Below are positions 33,581 to 42,509 of a stretch of 64,000 nucleotides of DNA, in pieces (the stretch's first letter is position 1; each line of letters opens with the position of its first letter). Below the pieces are notes generated by a model that made no database searches, was not told the DNA's origin, and saw only the letters and a list, made by a program, of their open reading frames with translations. Made by a program: the position numbers and the translations under genes. The stretch comes from Rathayibacter sp. SW19 (lineage in GTDB: Bacteria > Actinomycetota > Actinomycetes > Actinomycetales > Microbacteriaceae): contig NZ_CP133020.1 in assembly GCF_030866825.1 (NCBI RefSeq), positions 1,178,001-1,242,000 of the forward strand. Direction: 5' to 3'.

Positions 33581-34147
33581 TCAACCGGCTGCGACTACGA
33601 CCTTCAGTGCGCCGAGCCCGTCCGTCATGAGTTGCGAGAGTTTGCGTGTGTTGTCTGCGTCGATCCACTGGGTGAACCCGACCTGGAACACGGCAACTCC
33701 GGCCTGAGCAGCAAGGCTCGCGGTCGGCTCGGCTACCCCGCGGTCACGCAATGCTTCAGCGACGGCCGAGGACAGGTGCGCGAGCTTGATCAGTTCGCGT
33801 TCCTGCAGGCCCGGATTCGCAGCGATCACGCCGCCGCGCTGCTGTGACCACGGTCGGCGTGGTTCGAAGTGCATGGCGGCGGCGTTCAGTGCAGCCGCGA
33901 CCGCTTCAAGTGGGGTTGCATCTGCAGGAGCGCCAGCGACGGCGGAGACGAACAGTTGCAGAAAGTCATCCTGACCGAAGAACAGCACCTCGCGCTTGTC
34001 CGCAAAGTGACGAAAGAAGGTGCGCTCGGTGAGTCCGGCCCTCTCGGCGATCTCGGTGACCGTGGTCTGCTCGAAACCCTGCTCGGTGAACAGTTCAACG
34101 GCGGCCGTGAGAAGGCGACCGCGCGCGTCCGGCTCCCATCTGCTCAT
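33581..34147 (-). CDS. TetR-family regulator of divergent SDR gene
   Basis: 188 residues. Helix-turn-helix at residues 8-50 (RLLTAAVELFTEQGFEQTTV, TERTFFRHFADKREV). The ligand domain ends SQLMTDGLGALKVVVAAG. Start at 34147 (MSRWEPDARG); upstream codons to 34180 overlap an operator copy. Divergent from the SDR gene, with three direct operator repeats between. The region 33339-33580 downstream shows no gene, only GGCAGCAGTG-type repeats. Confidence 0.9.
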   Translation of the reverse strand: MSRWEPDARGRLLTAAVELFTEQGFEQTTVTEIAERAGLTERTFFRHFADKREVLFFGQDDFLQLFVSAVAGAPADATPLEAVAAALNAAAMHFEPRRPWSQQRGGVIAANPGLQERELIKLAHLSSAVAEALRDRGVAEPTASLAAQAGVAVFQVGFTQWIDADNTRKLSQLMTDGLGALKVVVAAG

Positions 34148-34165
34148 GGCCCGATCGTACCTCAC

Positions 34166-34245
34166 GACAGCGACTGACATGATTTCTCATCCATGTGATG
34201 ACAGAATCTGACATCAAGAGTAATGTTCATGACAGCGACTGACAT
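34166..34245. promoter_or_regulatory. Three direct operator repeats GACAGNNNCTGACAT
   Basis: GACAGCGACTGACAT at 34166-34180 and 34231-34245, GACAGAATCTGACAT at 34200-34214. Start-to-start spacings are 34 and 31 bp, close to three helix turns. Within each, GACA recurs as a half site. Located between the divergent TetR and SDR genes. Confidence 0.7.
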
Positions 34246-34312
34246 CGAGTGAATCTAACCGAAATCGTACACACCGTGCGCACCAGTCGTCGCTCACGTG
34301 AAGGGACTTCTC

Positions 34313-35200
34313 ATGCGTATTTTCGTCACCGGTGCATCGGGTTGGGTCGGCTCGGCCGTCACCGCGGAACTCGTCGCCGCAGGCCATCAGGTCGTGGGTC
34401 TGGCTCGATCTGATGCGTCGGCGGCGGCCGTCGCAGCAGCTGGTGCCGACGTGCAGCGCGGCGACATCACCGATCTGGCAAGCCTGCGGGCTGGTGCCGA
34501 GGGTGTCGACAGCATCATCCACACCGCGTTCATCCACGACTTCACCACACACGAGCAGGCCGCTGCAGTCGATTTCGCGGCGGTGCAACTGTTCGGTGAC
34601 CTGCTGGAGGGGTCGGATCGTCCGCTGGTGATCGCATCCGGAATTCTGGGCGCGGTCTCGGTGGAGACCGACCATCCGCGCCCGGCCACGTCGTGGTCGC
34701 CGCGACTGCTCACTGAACAGACGCTGCTCGGGTTCGCGGATCGCGGCATCCGTTCGTCGGCGGTACGGCTGGCGCCGACCGTGCACGGCGACGGCGACCA
34801 CGGGTTCATGTCGGCGCTGGTCGGCATCGATCGCGAGAAGGGCAGCGCCGGCTACATCGGCGATGGCCGCAACACCTGGCCGGCCGTGCACCGACTGGAC
34901 GCGGCGCACCTGTTCCGCCTCGCGCTGGAGAACGCGCCGGCCGGGTCGACGCTGCACGCCATCGACGATGAGGCGGTGCCGCTGCGCGACATCGCCGAGG
35001 TCATCGGCCGTCACCTCGGTGTGCCCGCGCTCAGCGTGCCCGAAGCGGATGCCGCCGAGCACTTCGGCTGGCTCGGCCGCTTTCTCGCCATGGACAGTCA
35101 CGCATCCAGCGCGATCACCCGTGACCTCGTCGGTTGGCAGCCGACGCATCCCAACCTGATCGAGGATCTCGAGTTGGGGCACTACTTTCGCATGAAGTAG
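34313..35200 (+). CDS. Extended SDR / NAD-dependent epimerase-like reductase
   Basis: 295 residues. N-terminal FVTGASGWVGSAVTAELVAA (TGxxGxxG), GDITDLASLRAG, HTAFIHDF. The usual YxxxK is not obvious, so it belongs to the atypical group (NmrA/complex-I type), common beside TetR genes. Start at 34313 supported by GAAGGGA. C-terminus TRDLVGWQPTHPNLIEDLE is shared with the remnant at 18058. Confidence 0.85.
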   Translation: MRIFVTGASGWVGSAVTAELVAAGHQVVGLARSDASAAAVAAAGADVQRGDITDLASLRAGAEGVDSIIHTAFIHDFTTHEQAAAVDFAAVQLFGDLLEGSDRPLVIASGILGAVSVETDHPRPATSWSPRLLTEQTLLGFADRGIRSSAVRLAPTVHGDGDHGFMSALVGIDREKGSAGYIGDGRNTWPAVHRLDAAHLFRLALENAPAGSTLHAIDDEAVPLRDIAEVIGRHLGVPALSVPEADAAEHFGWLGRFLAMDSHASSAITRDLVGWQPTHPNLIEDLELGHYFRMK

Positions 35201-35201
35201 T

Positions 35202-35325
35202 GGTCGCGCGGCGGTCGCGCGGCGGTCGCGCGGCGGGTGCGCCACTTGACGCGGTGTGCGGCGGGTGCGCCACTTGACGCGGTGTGCGCCACATAAAGTG
35301 GCGCACACCGCGCCAGCTGGCGCAT
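35202..35325. repeat. 11-bp triplicate and GTGCGCCAC inverted repeats, site 2
   Basis: GGTCGCGCGGC three times directly after the SDR stop, then GCGGGTGCGCCACTTGACGC twice and AAGTGGCGCAC in inverse orientation, able to form a long hairpin. The remaining sequence up to lysC contains a plausible -10 box TAGAAT at 35452. Confidence 0.75.
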
Positions 35326-35502
35326 TGCCACGGTCTGGGTTGCCACGCAGTTGGCGTTGCGCCGGCGTGCACAAGTCGGCGTAGCTTCGTCGCGCCCCCG
35401 CGCCTCCACGCGCCCGGGCGTCACACGGCGGGCGCACACCGGGTCTGCGGATAGAATGAAGGTTCCGGCATCGCCAGCCCATCCCACCCCAGGAGAATAT
35501 CC

Positions 35503-36783
35503 GTGGCTTTGATCGTGCAGAAATTCGGCGGCTCCTCTGTCGCAGACGCAGAGAGCATCAAGCGCGTCGCGAAGCGCATCGTCGAGACGCGCAAGGCGGG
35601 AAACGAGGTCGTCGTCGCGGTTTCAGCGATGGGCGACAGCACAGACGACCTGGTCGACCTCGCCCACGAGGTGACGCCGATTCCCGACCCGCGCGAGCTT
35701 GACATGCTGTTGACGGCGGGCGAACGCATCTCGATGGCGTTGCTCGCGATGGCGATCAAGAGCATGGGCGTCAATGCCTTGTCGTTCACCGGCAGTCAGG
35801 CCGGCATGATCACGGATGCCCACCACGGCGCCGCCCGCATCGTCGATGTGACGCCCGGGCGCATCCGCGACGCACTGAGCGATGGCGCGATTGCGATCGT
35901 CGCCGGGTTCCAAGGCTTCAACCGGGACACCCGCGACATCACGACGCTCGGTCGCGGCGGCTCGGACACGACGGCCGTCGCGCTCGCCGCAGCGCTTGAC
36001 GCCAGCGTCTGCGAGATCTATACGGATGTCGACGGGGTCTTCACCTCGGACCCTCGCGTTGTTCCGCTCGCCCGCAAGATCGACCGCATCACGAGCGAGG
36101 AGATGCTCGAGCTGGCCGGATCCGGTGCGAAAGTGTTGCATATACGCGCGGTGGAATATGCGCGTCGGCATGGCGTTACGTTACATGTGCGTTCCTCGTT
36201 CAACAACAACGAGGGCACCCTTGTTTTGAATGAAGCGGCCCTGAAGCAGAAAGACGGTAGCCCAATGGAAGAAGCTCTTATCTCCGGGATTGCCACCGAC
36301 CTCACACAGGCCAAGATCACCGTGGTCGGTGTGCCTGACGTTCCCGGCAAGGCGGCACAGATTTTCAAGATCGTGGCGAAAGCGAACGCCAACGTGGACA
36401 TGATCGTGCAGAACGTATCGGCTGTGACGACGGGCCTCACGGACATCTCGTTCACTCTGCCGAAGTCGGAGGGGCAGCGGGTGCTCACTGCGTTGACTGG
36501 CGAGCAGCACGATGTCGGGTTCCAGTCGCTGCAATACGACGACCAGATCGGCAAGCTCGCGCTGGTCGGCAACGGCATGCGCACCAACTCGGGTGTCTCC
36601 GCACTGCTGTTCGAGGCCCTGTTCGAGGCGGGCATCAACGTTGAGATGATCTCGACGAGTGAAATCCGCATTTCGGTCGTCACTCGCGCAGACAGCGTCG
36701 AAGAGGCCGCACGTGTCGTGCATCGCGCGTTCGGCTTGGACGCGGACTCGAAGGCGATCGTGCACGCGGGCACGGGTCGCTGA
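35503..36783 (+). CDS. lysC: Aspartate kinase
   Basis: 426 residues. N-terminal kinase domain (VQKFGGSSVADAESIKRVAK; GRGGSDTTAVALAAALDA) and two ACT domains at the C-terminus (VVGVPDVPGKAAQIFKIVAK; VGNGMRTNSGVSALLFEALF). GTG start with AGGAGA upstream. Met255 (36265, MEEALISGIATDLTQAK) corresponds to the internal start of the beta subunit known in corynebacteria. First step to lysine, threonine and methionine; asd follows. Confidence 0.97.
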   Translation: MALIVQKFGGSSVADAESIKRVAKRIVETRKAGNEVVVAVSAMGDSTDDLVDLAHEVTPIPDPRELDMLLTAGERISMALLAMAIKSMGVNALSFTGSQAGMITDAHHGAARIVDVTPGRIRDALSDGAIAIVAGFQGFNRDTRDITTLGRGGSDTTAVALAAALDASVCEIYTDVDGVFTSDPRVVPLARKIDRITSEEMLELAGSGAKVLHIRAVEYARRHGVTLHVRSSFNNNEGTLVLNEAALKQKDGSPMEEALISGIATDLTQAKITVVGVPDVPGKAAQIFKIVAKANANVDMIVQNVSAVTTGLTDISFTLPKSEGQRVLTALTGEQHDVGFQSLQYDDQIGKLALVGNGMRTNSGVSALLFEALFEAGINVEMISTSEIRISVVTRADSVEEAARVVHRAFGLDADSKAIVHAGTGR

Positions 36784-36810
36784 GCGCGTGGATCGCGGCG
36801 AAAGCGATGC

Positions 36811-36950
36811 GCGTGCGCCACGTTGCGTGGTATGCGCCACTTCAACTGGCGCACGACGCGCAAAGTGGCGCAACGGCCGAATGAGGCAGCAAGCAAGCAA
36901 GTAAGCAGGCACGCAAGCAAGTAAGCACGCAGTAAGCAAGTAAGCAAGGG
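36811..36950. repeat. GTGCGCCAC inverted repeats (site 3) and AAGCAAGTAAGC run
   Basis: 36811-36871 holds the nonamer in both orientations as at 24591 and 35235. From 36885 to 36950 a run of 8-12-bp words (AAGCAAGTAAGC, AAGCACGC) leads to the asd ribosome binding site. Confidence 0.7.
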
Positions 36951-36958
36951 ATGAAGTG

Positions 36959-38026
36959 ATGGGCAGCAACGGATTCAACGTCGGCGTCGTCGGTGCCACG
37001 GGCCAAGTGGGAAAGGTGATGCGTCGCCTGCTTGAGGAGCGGGAATTTCCGATTGCGAGCATCCGCTTCTTCGCGACGAGTCGCTCGGCCGGAACCGTGC
37101 TGCCGTTCAAAGGCCAGAACGTAGTGGTCGAAGACGTCGAGACGGCGGACACGGCCGGGATCGACATCGCATTGTTCTCCGCGGGTGCCACGGGCAGCCG
37201 AGCGCAAGCGCCGCGGTTCGCGGCGGCCGGCGCGATTGTCATCGACAATTCGAGTGCCTGGCGCATGGACCCGGATGTGCCGCTCATCGTCAGCGAGGTC
37301 AATCCGGAAGCCATTGCGGATGCGCACAAGGGCATCATTGCGAACCCCAACTGCACGACGATGGCGGCAATGCCGGTGCTGAAGGTCCTGCACGAGGAGG
37401 CCGGGCTGGAGCGGTTGATCGTCAGCACCTATCAGGCGGTGTCTGGTTCCGGGCTTGCGGGTGCGCAGGAGCTTGCAGATCAGGCGGTTGCTGCGGTGTC
37501 GGGCGGCGAGCTGCTTGGGCTGGTGCACGACGGCGCTGCCGTGACGATGCCGGCGCCCGTGAAGTATGTGCGGCCAATTGCGTTCGATGTGATCCCGCTG
37601 GCGGGTTCGATCGTCGACGACGGATTGAACGAGACTGATGAAGAGAAGAAGCTGCGCAACGAGAGTCGCAAGATCCTCGGGCTGCCGGATCTTTTGGTCA
37701 GTGGAACGTGTGTGCGCGTGCCGGTGTTCACCGGCCACTCGCTGTCGATCAACGCGGAGTTCGCCCGACCGTTGACACCCGAGCGGGCGCTCGAACTGCT
37801 AGCGGATGCGCCTGGCGTCGTCGTCACGGATGTTCCGACCCCGCTCCAAGCGGCCGGTCAGGACCCGAGCTTTGTCGGGCGGATTCGCCAGGATGAGGGT
37901 GTGCCTGGCGGTCGCGGTCTGGCTCTGTTTGTTTCGAACGACAACTTGCGTAAGGGTGCTGCGCTGAACGCAGTGCAGATCGCGGAGGTCATTGCGGCGC
38001 AGCGCGCCGTCACTACTGCAGCTTGA
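36959..38026 (+). CDS. asd: Aspartate-semialdehyde dehydrogenase
   Basis: 355 residues. N-terminal VGVVGATGQVGKVMRRLLEE, catalytic Cys132 in NPNCTTMAAMPVLKVL, SGSGLAGAQEL and the His motif of the family. ATG at 36959 chosen (a GTG directly precedes it). Works after lysC. Its last 250 bp and 3' flank are duplicated at 50074. Confidence 0.97.
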   Translation: MGSNGFNVGVVGATGQVGKVMRRLLEEREFPIASIRFFATSRSAGTVLPFKGQNVVVEDVETADTAGIDIALFSAGATGSRAQAPRFAAAGAIVIDNSSAWRMDPDVPLIVSEVNPEAIADAHKGIIANPNCTTMAAMPVLKVLHEEAGLERLIVSTYQAVSGSGLAGAQELADQAVAAVSGGELLGLVHDGAAVTMPAPVKYVRPIAFDVIPLAGSIVDDGLNETDEEKKLRNESRKILGLPDLLVSGTCVRVPVFTGHSLSINAEFARPLTPERALELLADAPGVVVTDVPTPLQAAGQDPSFVGRIRQDEGVPGGRGLALFVSNDNLRKGAALNAVQIAEVIAAQRAVTTAA

Positions 38027-38052
38027 TGTCCCCGTCTGACGCGTCGCGCCCT

Positions 38053-38211
38053 GCTGGTTGAGGAGCCCGCGAGCTTTCGGTCCCTGCCCTTCGAGACGGC
38101 CGCGAGCGGCCTCCTCAGGAACCGCGGAGTCGAAGGCCGGTCCCTGAGCGGAGTCGGCGAGCATGCGTCTCGAAACCTGCGACCTGGGGCTAACGGCAGG
38201 TCGGTTGTCGC
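38053..38211. repeat. Dispersed GGTTGAGGAGC...CGTCTCGAAACC repeat after asd
   Basis: A member of the repeat family seen at 21650 and in dnaX, expanded in the middle by about 80 bp of CCTTCGAGACGGCC-type sequence compared with the copy at 50355. 38212-38370 shows no gene. Confidence 0.65.
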
Positions 38212-38372
38212 GGCTTGACCGAAGGCGTCCGGCGGTCCGGCACCATCGGCGCGCGCGTCGGCTGGGACGCCCTTGGGGCGGCTGGGTGCCGACACTACAC
38301 CCGACCGGAGTGGGGCGGGCAACCGTCTCGTGTGCGTCAGTGGTGCGTGGGAGTGCCCGGGGGACCCTCATC

Positions 38373-38404
38373 TTGACAATCGCGTATTTTGTATACAGAA
38401 TACT
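38373..38404 (+). promoter_or_regulatory. Promoter with GntR operator, sugar ABC operon
   Basis: TTGACA at 38373-38378 and operator TGTATACAGAATACT at 38390-38404, covering the expected -10 region. Same 15-mer, with one or two changes, occurs at 42447 and 44676. TGTAT/ATACA half sites separated by five bases. Confidence 0.7.
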
Positions 38405-38444
38405 TCTGGACAACGATCTGCACACTCCAGAAACGAGGTAATCC

Positions 38445-39773
38445 ATGTCCTCCCTCTCAAGGACGAGAAAGATACTTGCACTCGGCATAGCCGTTGTGAC
38501 AGCCGTTGGCTTGGCCGGCTGTGCGACCGGCGGCGCCGGCGGATCCGGGCAGAGCTCGACGCTCAATCCTGATGCCAAGGTGTCTGGCCAGATCACCGTT
38601 TGGTCGTGGGATGTTGCGGCCACCGCACTCAAGCGGCTCGGCGCGCAGTACCAGAAGTCGAACCCTGGCACCACGATCAAGGTCGTCGACGTCGGCTATG
38701 ACAATGTCTACGACAAGATCTCCGTCGGCCTGCAGGCCGGCAGCGGACTCCCCGATGTGCTGACGATCGAAACCGATCACACACCGGGCTACATCTCGCA
38801 GTTCCCTAAGAGCTTCACCAACCTCGACCCGATTCTGGGCTCGGACAAGAGCGACTTCGATCCCTCAAAGTGGGCGGCATCGTTGGGCAAGAACGGAGAT
38901 CTCTACGCCGCGCCGTGGGATGCAGGAACGATGGCGCTGTACTACCGTTCCGACTATCTCAAGGCGGCCGGCGTTGACCCGGCATCGCTCACGAGCTGGA
39001 ATAAACTTGTCGCCGCAGGCGAGCAGATCAAGTCGCAGACCGGCCACACTCTGATGTCGACGGACCTGTCGGCTGGTGGCCCGTTCTACGCCATGTTGCA
39101 GCAGCAGGGGCAGGGCATCTTCAACGCTCAGGGCAAGATTGACATCACCTCGCCTGCCGCAGTGAATGCGCTCACCCTGATCAAGCAGATGAACGACAAG
39201 GGGCTACTGAAAAACGTCAAAGGCTGGGACGCCGAGGTGACCAGCGCGAAGAACGGCGATTCCGCGGTAGATCCGAATGCCGTGTGGTGGGTCGGCACGC
39301 TGACCAGCGAGATGCCAGAGCTCTCCGGCAAGTTCGGCGTGACCGAGCTTCCCGCGTTCACGGACGGTGGAGCTCGTACGTCCAACAACGGCGGATCAGG
39401 GCTCGCGATCCCCACCCAAGCGAAGAACCCGCAACTGGCTGCGTCGTTCGTCAAGTATGTGTTGGCAAACAAGGACAACCAGGCGTCGATGATGCAAAAG
39501 GAAGGGCTCTTCCCGAGCTATCTGCCTGCGCTGAAGACGAGCTACTTCCAGCAGCCGCAGCCGTTCTTCGGCGGTCAAAAGGTCTACCAGCTGTTCGCTG
39601 ATCTGACGGCGAAGATTCCGCCGATCACGTACACGAGTGACAACTCGGCGGCGACTGACGTCATCAATAACGCAGTTGCCGCCGCCGTGCTGAACGGTGC
39701 AGACCCAACCAAGGCGCTGACGGATGCTGCCAAGCAGATCGCAACCGCCACCGGGCGTTCGATCGCCGGCTGA
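38445..39773 (+). CDS. Sugar ABC transporter substrate-binding lipoprotein
   Basis: 442 residues. Lipobox VGLAGC, then SBP_bac_1 fold: QITVWSWDVAATALKRLGAQ, LYAAPWDAGTMALYYRSDYL, GGSGLAIPTQAKNPQLAASF. COG1653 carbohydrate-binding group. First gene of a three-gene importer operon (4 bp to the next). With a GH42 enzyme nearby, a galactoside is the likely ligand (inference). Confidence 0.93.
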   Translation: MSSLSRTRKILALGIAVVTAVGLAGCATGGAGGSGQSSTLNPDAKVSGQITVWSWDVAATALKRLGAQYQKSNPGTTIKVVDVGYDNVYDKISVGLQAGSGLPDVLTIETDHTPGYISQFPKSFTNLDPILGSDKSDFDPSKWAASLGKNGDLYAAPWDAGTMALYYRSDYLKAAGVDPASLTSWNKLVAAGEQIKSQTGHTLMSTDLSAGGPFYAMLQQQGQGIFNAQGKIDITSPAAVNALTLIKQMNDKGLLKNVKGWDAEVTSAKNGDSAVDPNAVWWVGTLTSEMPELSGKFGVTELPAFTDGGARTSNNGGSGLAIPTQAKNPQLAASFVKYVLANKDNQASMMQKEGLFPSYLPALKTSYFQQPQPFFGGQKVYQLFADLTAKIPPITYTSDNSAATDVINNAVAAAVLNGADPTKALTDAAKQIATATGRSIAG

Positions 39774-39777
39774 GTTC

Positions 39778-40803
39778 ATGACTCGCACTGAGGTTCGCAT
39801 CGGCAGGCCATTCGCGGACACACGAAGCGCCGGGACGTTGGGGCGCAAGCGCCAACGTCCCGGGCTCTGGTTCGTGCTTCCAGCAGCCGCGTTGTTTCTT
39901 CTGTTCTTCGCATATCCACTGATCGCCTCGCTGTGGCAGAGTTTCTTCTCGACCAAGGGCGGCACATCCACGTGGGTTGGCCTGGCTCAATACGCACGAT
40001 TGTTCAGCGACCCGCTGGTGGGCGAGAGCCTGTTCAATGCTGGGTTATTCCTCTTCGTGCAGGTGCCGTTGATGATCGGGCTCGCTCTTGGGCTCGCCTA
40101 CGTCTTGAATCAGACGTTTCTCAAATTCAAGACCGGGTTCCGGCTCATCTATTTCTTGCCTGCCATCACGACGCTTGTCGCATACTCCGTTGTGTTCCGG
40201 GTGCTGCTGGCCACAGACGGCGGCGCCGTCAACCAGCTGATCGGGCTGTTCGGCATCGCGCCCGTCGACTGGCTCAACAACGAGGCATGGGCCCGTGTCG
40301 CCGTGATCGCCTCGATCACCTGGCGCTGGACCGGTTACAACATGGTGATCATCCTGGCCGGGTTGCAGGCGATTCCGGCGGAGCTGTATGAAGCCGCGAA
40401 GATCGACGGCGCCGGCCGCTGGGCGACGTTCTCCAAGGTCGTCGTGCCACAACTGCGCCCGGTGCTCATCTTCACGAGCGTGACGTCGACGATCGGCGCA
40501 CTGCAGTTGTTCGACGAGAACTTCATCCTGACCGGAGGCGGGCCGAGCAATGCCACCCTCACACCGGTGCTCTACTTGTACCGCGTCGGATTCCAACAGT
40601 TCGACTTCGGCTACGCGTCTGCGATCGCGTGGCTGCTCGTGATCCTGACCGGAATCATCTCGATCATTCAGTTCTGGCTGATGCGTGAGAGACGAGAGAA
40701 GCGGTTCAAGGTTGCCGCGAAACGGGGATCAGATTCCTCGGCGCACACCGTGCGGAAAGAGGCCGTGCAAAAAGAGACCGCGCAGAAAGAGACAGTCTCA
40801 TGA
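39778..40803 (+). CDS. Sugar ABC transporter permease, MalF-like
   Basis: 341 residues, six membrane segments after a basic N-terminus. EAA motif ELYEAAKIDGAGRWATFSKV. A charged tail with repeated KE(A/T)VQKETAQKE is present. ATG at 39778 lies 4 bp after the preceding stop; its end overlaps the next gene (ATGA). Confidence 0.93.
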   Translation: MTRTEVRIGRPFADTRSAGTLGRKRQRPGLWFVLPAAALFLLFFAYPLIASLWQSFFSTKGGTSTWVGLAQYARLFSDPLVGESLFNAGLFLFVQVPLMIGLALGLAYVLNQTFLKFKTGFRLIYFLPAITTLVAYSVVFRVLLATDGGAVNQLIGLFGIAPVDWLNNEAWARVAVIASITWRWTGYNMVIILAGLQAIPAELYEAAKIDGAGRWATFSKVVVPQLRPVLIFTSVTSTIGALQLFDENFILTGGGPSNATLTPVLYLYRVGFQQFDFGYASAIAWLLVILTGIISIIQFWLMRERREKRFKVAAKRGSDSSAHTVRKEAVQKETAQKETVS

Positions 40804-41621
40804 TCCGGGCCGTTCGGCATGCTCCCCTTTATCTCCTTTTGATCATCGGGGCGGTGCTCAGCATCGTGCCGTTCCTGTGGATGATCATCTCGTCGACGCA
40901 TCTGACGCGTGACCTCTTCGCCTCGCCTCTTCCGCTCCTGCCCGGAGGCGAACTCTGGAGCAATCTTGCACGGCTTCAGCAGGAGACCGGGTTCGGCCTG
41001 GTGATGCTCAACAGTCTGGGCGTCGCGATTGTCTACACCGTCTTCAGCGGGATCGTCAGCATCATGTGCGGGTACGGGTTGGCCAAATTCCGGTTCCGCG
41101 CGCGCGGCATGCTGCTCGGCCTGGTGCTGGTCACCATGATGATTCCGATGCAGGTGTTGCTGGTTCCGCTGTTCCAGATGATGGCGAGCCTCGGCTGGAT
41201 TGACAGTTTTCAGGCCCTGATCGTGCCGTTCCTGGCGAACGCGTTTGGGATTTTCCTGATGCGGCAGGCGTTCCTGGATTTTCCGGACACACTGCTGGAG
41301 GCCTCGCGCATCGACGGCGCAGGGGAATTCCGCACCTTTTACGGCATTGTCATACCAGTTGCGAGACCCCAGATCGCCGCGCTGATCATCTACACCTTCG
41401 TCAGTCAGTGGAATTCGTTTATCTGGCCGTTGCTCATGCTGAACACAGAGGACAAGTACACGATCCCGGTTGCGCTGAACACGATGATCGGGCTGTCACA
41501 CGTGGACTACTCCGGACTGATGCTCGGATCGCTGCTAGCGACCTTGCCGTTGCTGATCCTGTTCGTTGCTTTCCAGAAGCAGTTCATATCCGGACTGCTG
41601 GGCGGGGCAGTCAAGGGCTGA
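40800..41621 (+). CDS. Sugar ABC transporter permease, MalG-like
   Basis: 273 residues, six membrane segments. EAA motif DTLLEASRIDGAGEFRTFYG. C-terminus FQKQFISGLLGGAVKG is typical for the family. Overlaps the MalF-like gene by 4 bp. No ATPase is encoded here; a shared MsiK-type ATPase elsewhere is expected, as in other actinobacteria. Its stop is in the first unit of a 14-bp repeat. Confidence 0.93.
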   Translation: MIRAVRHAPLYLLLIIGAVLSIVPFLWMIISSTHLTRDLFASPLPLLPGGELWSNLARLQQETGFGLVMLNSLGVAIVYTVFSGIVSIMCGYGLAKFRFRARGMLLGLVLVTMMIPMQVLLVPLFQMMASLGWIDSFQALIVPFLANAFGIFLMRQAFLDFPDTLLEASRIDGAGEFRTFYGIVIPVARPQIAALIIYTFVSQWNSFIWPLLMLNTEDKYTIPVALNTMIGLSHVDYSGLMLGSLLATLPLLILFVAFQKQFISGLLGGAVKG

Positions 41622-41680
41622 CACTCAAGGGCTGACGGTCAAGCGCCAACGGTCATGGGCCTGCGGTCAGGGGCTGACGG
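41611..41680. repeat. 14-bp repeat joining the stops of two convergent genes
   Basis: Five units, starting at 41611, 41625, 41639, 41653 and 41667 (consensus TCAAGGGCTGACGG). The first contains the MalG-like stop, the last the GntR stop on the other strand. Confidence 0.88.
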
Positions 41681-42341
41681 GCACCTCGACGCGCTCCCAG
41701 GAGATGCCCGCGTCAGCCAGCAGTCGACGCATGCCGTTGGTCCAGTTGGCGCTCAGCGCGGCTTTGGCCTTCGGGATGTCACCGGCGATGAGGTACTTGG
41801 CGATCTCAGCATGCTCCTGAGCGCTGCGCTCGATTTTGGTGTCATCCGCGACGAGCAGGGATTCGTAGCGGTGAATTGCGAGGCGGATGCCCGTTATCGT
41901 GTCGATCAGTCGCTCATTCGGGCATGCGCTGAGCATCAGATTGTGCCATTCGTCGTCGCGGCGGTTGATCAAGGCGTGCTGGGCGATGTCGTCGTTGAAC
42001 TCCGCAGCGAGTTTCGCGAGTTCCGCGCCGATCGTCTTGAGCTCGTCCAGGGGGCTCAACTCGAGAGCGAGACCCTCGAGTGCGACGATGATCGGGCTGA
42101 GCTCTTCGAACTCGCGCGCGCTGAGCGGCACGAATCGAAACCCTTTACCGTTTTCGCTTTCGATCTGTCCTTCGCTCTCCAGTGCGATGAGTGCCTCACG
42201 CAGCGGGGTGCGGCTCACGCCGAGTTCAGCGGCAAGTTGCACCTCGTTGATGCCCTCACCAGGACGCACGTTGCCCGTGCGCATGCGAGTGATCAGTTCT
42301 TCGCGAACCTGTGAGCGTAACGTCTTGCGCTCGATTGCCAT
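41667..42341 (-). CDS. GntR-family repressor (FadR/FCD type)
   Basis: 224 residues. Winged helix-turn-helix in residues 8-72 (VREELITRMRTGNVRPGEGI, LAAELGVSRTPLREALIAL) and an alpha-helical FCD ligand domain with metal-binding pattern (DDEWHNLML, EHAEIAKYLIAGD). Start at 42341 chosen after AGGAGGACTC. It lies between the importer operon and the GH42 gene and probably binds the TGTATACAGAATACA sites before both and before gcvPA. Confidence 0.92.
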   Translation of the reverse strand: MAIERKTLRSQVREELITRMRTGNVRPGEGINEVQLAAELGVSRTPLREALIALESEGQIESENGKGFRFVPLSAREFEELSPIIVALEGLALELSPLDELKTIGAELAKLAAEFNDDIAQHALINRRDDEWHNLMLSACPNERLIDTITGIRLAIHRYESLLVADDTKIERSAQEHAEIAKYLIAGDIPKAKAALSANWTNGMRRLLADAGISWERVEVPVSP

Positions 42342-42446
42342 GAGTCCTCCTGCTTCGCAACCGGCCGACACCGAGCCGACGATGCCTAGTGTATGGCTCG
42401 ATAGGGTGCGCGACTTGACCATGCGACCCGATCGCCATACGGTGTC

Positions 42447-42461
42447 TGTATACAGAATACA
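42447..42461 (+). promoter_or_regulatory. GntR operator upstream of GH42 gene
   Basis: TGTATACAGAATACA, TGTAT-N5-ATACA dyad, 49 bp before the GH42 start and also in front of the divergent gntR gene. Confidence 0.72.
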
Positions 42462-42509
42462 GCGTGGTGGAGGTTAACGATCATCTGCGCTACGACGTGA
42501 GGAGTGCAG

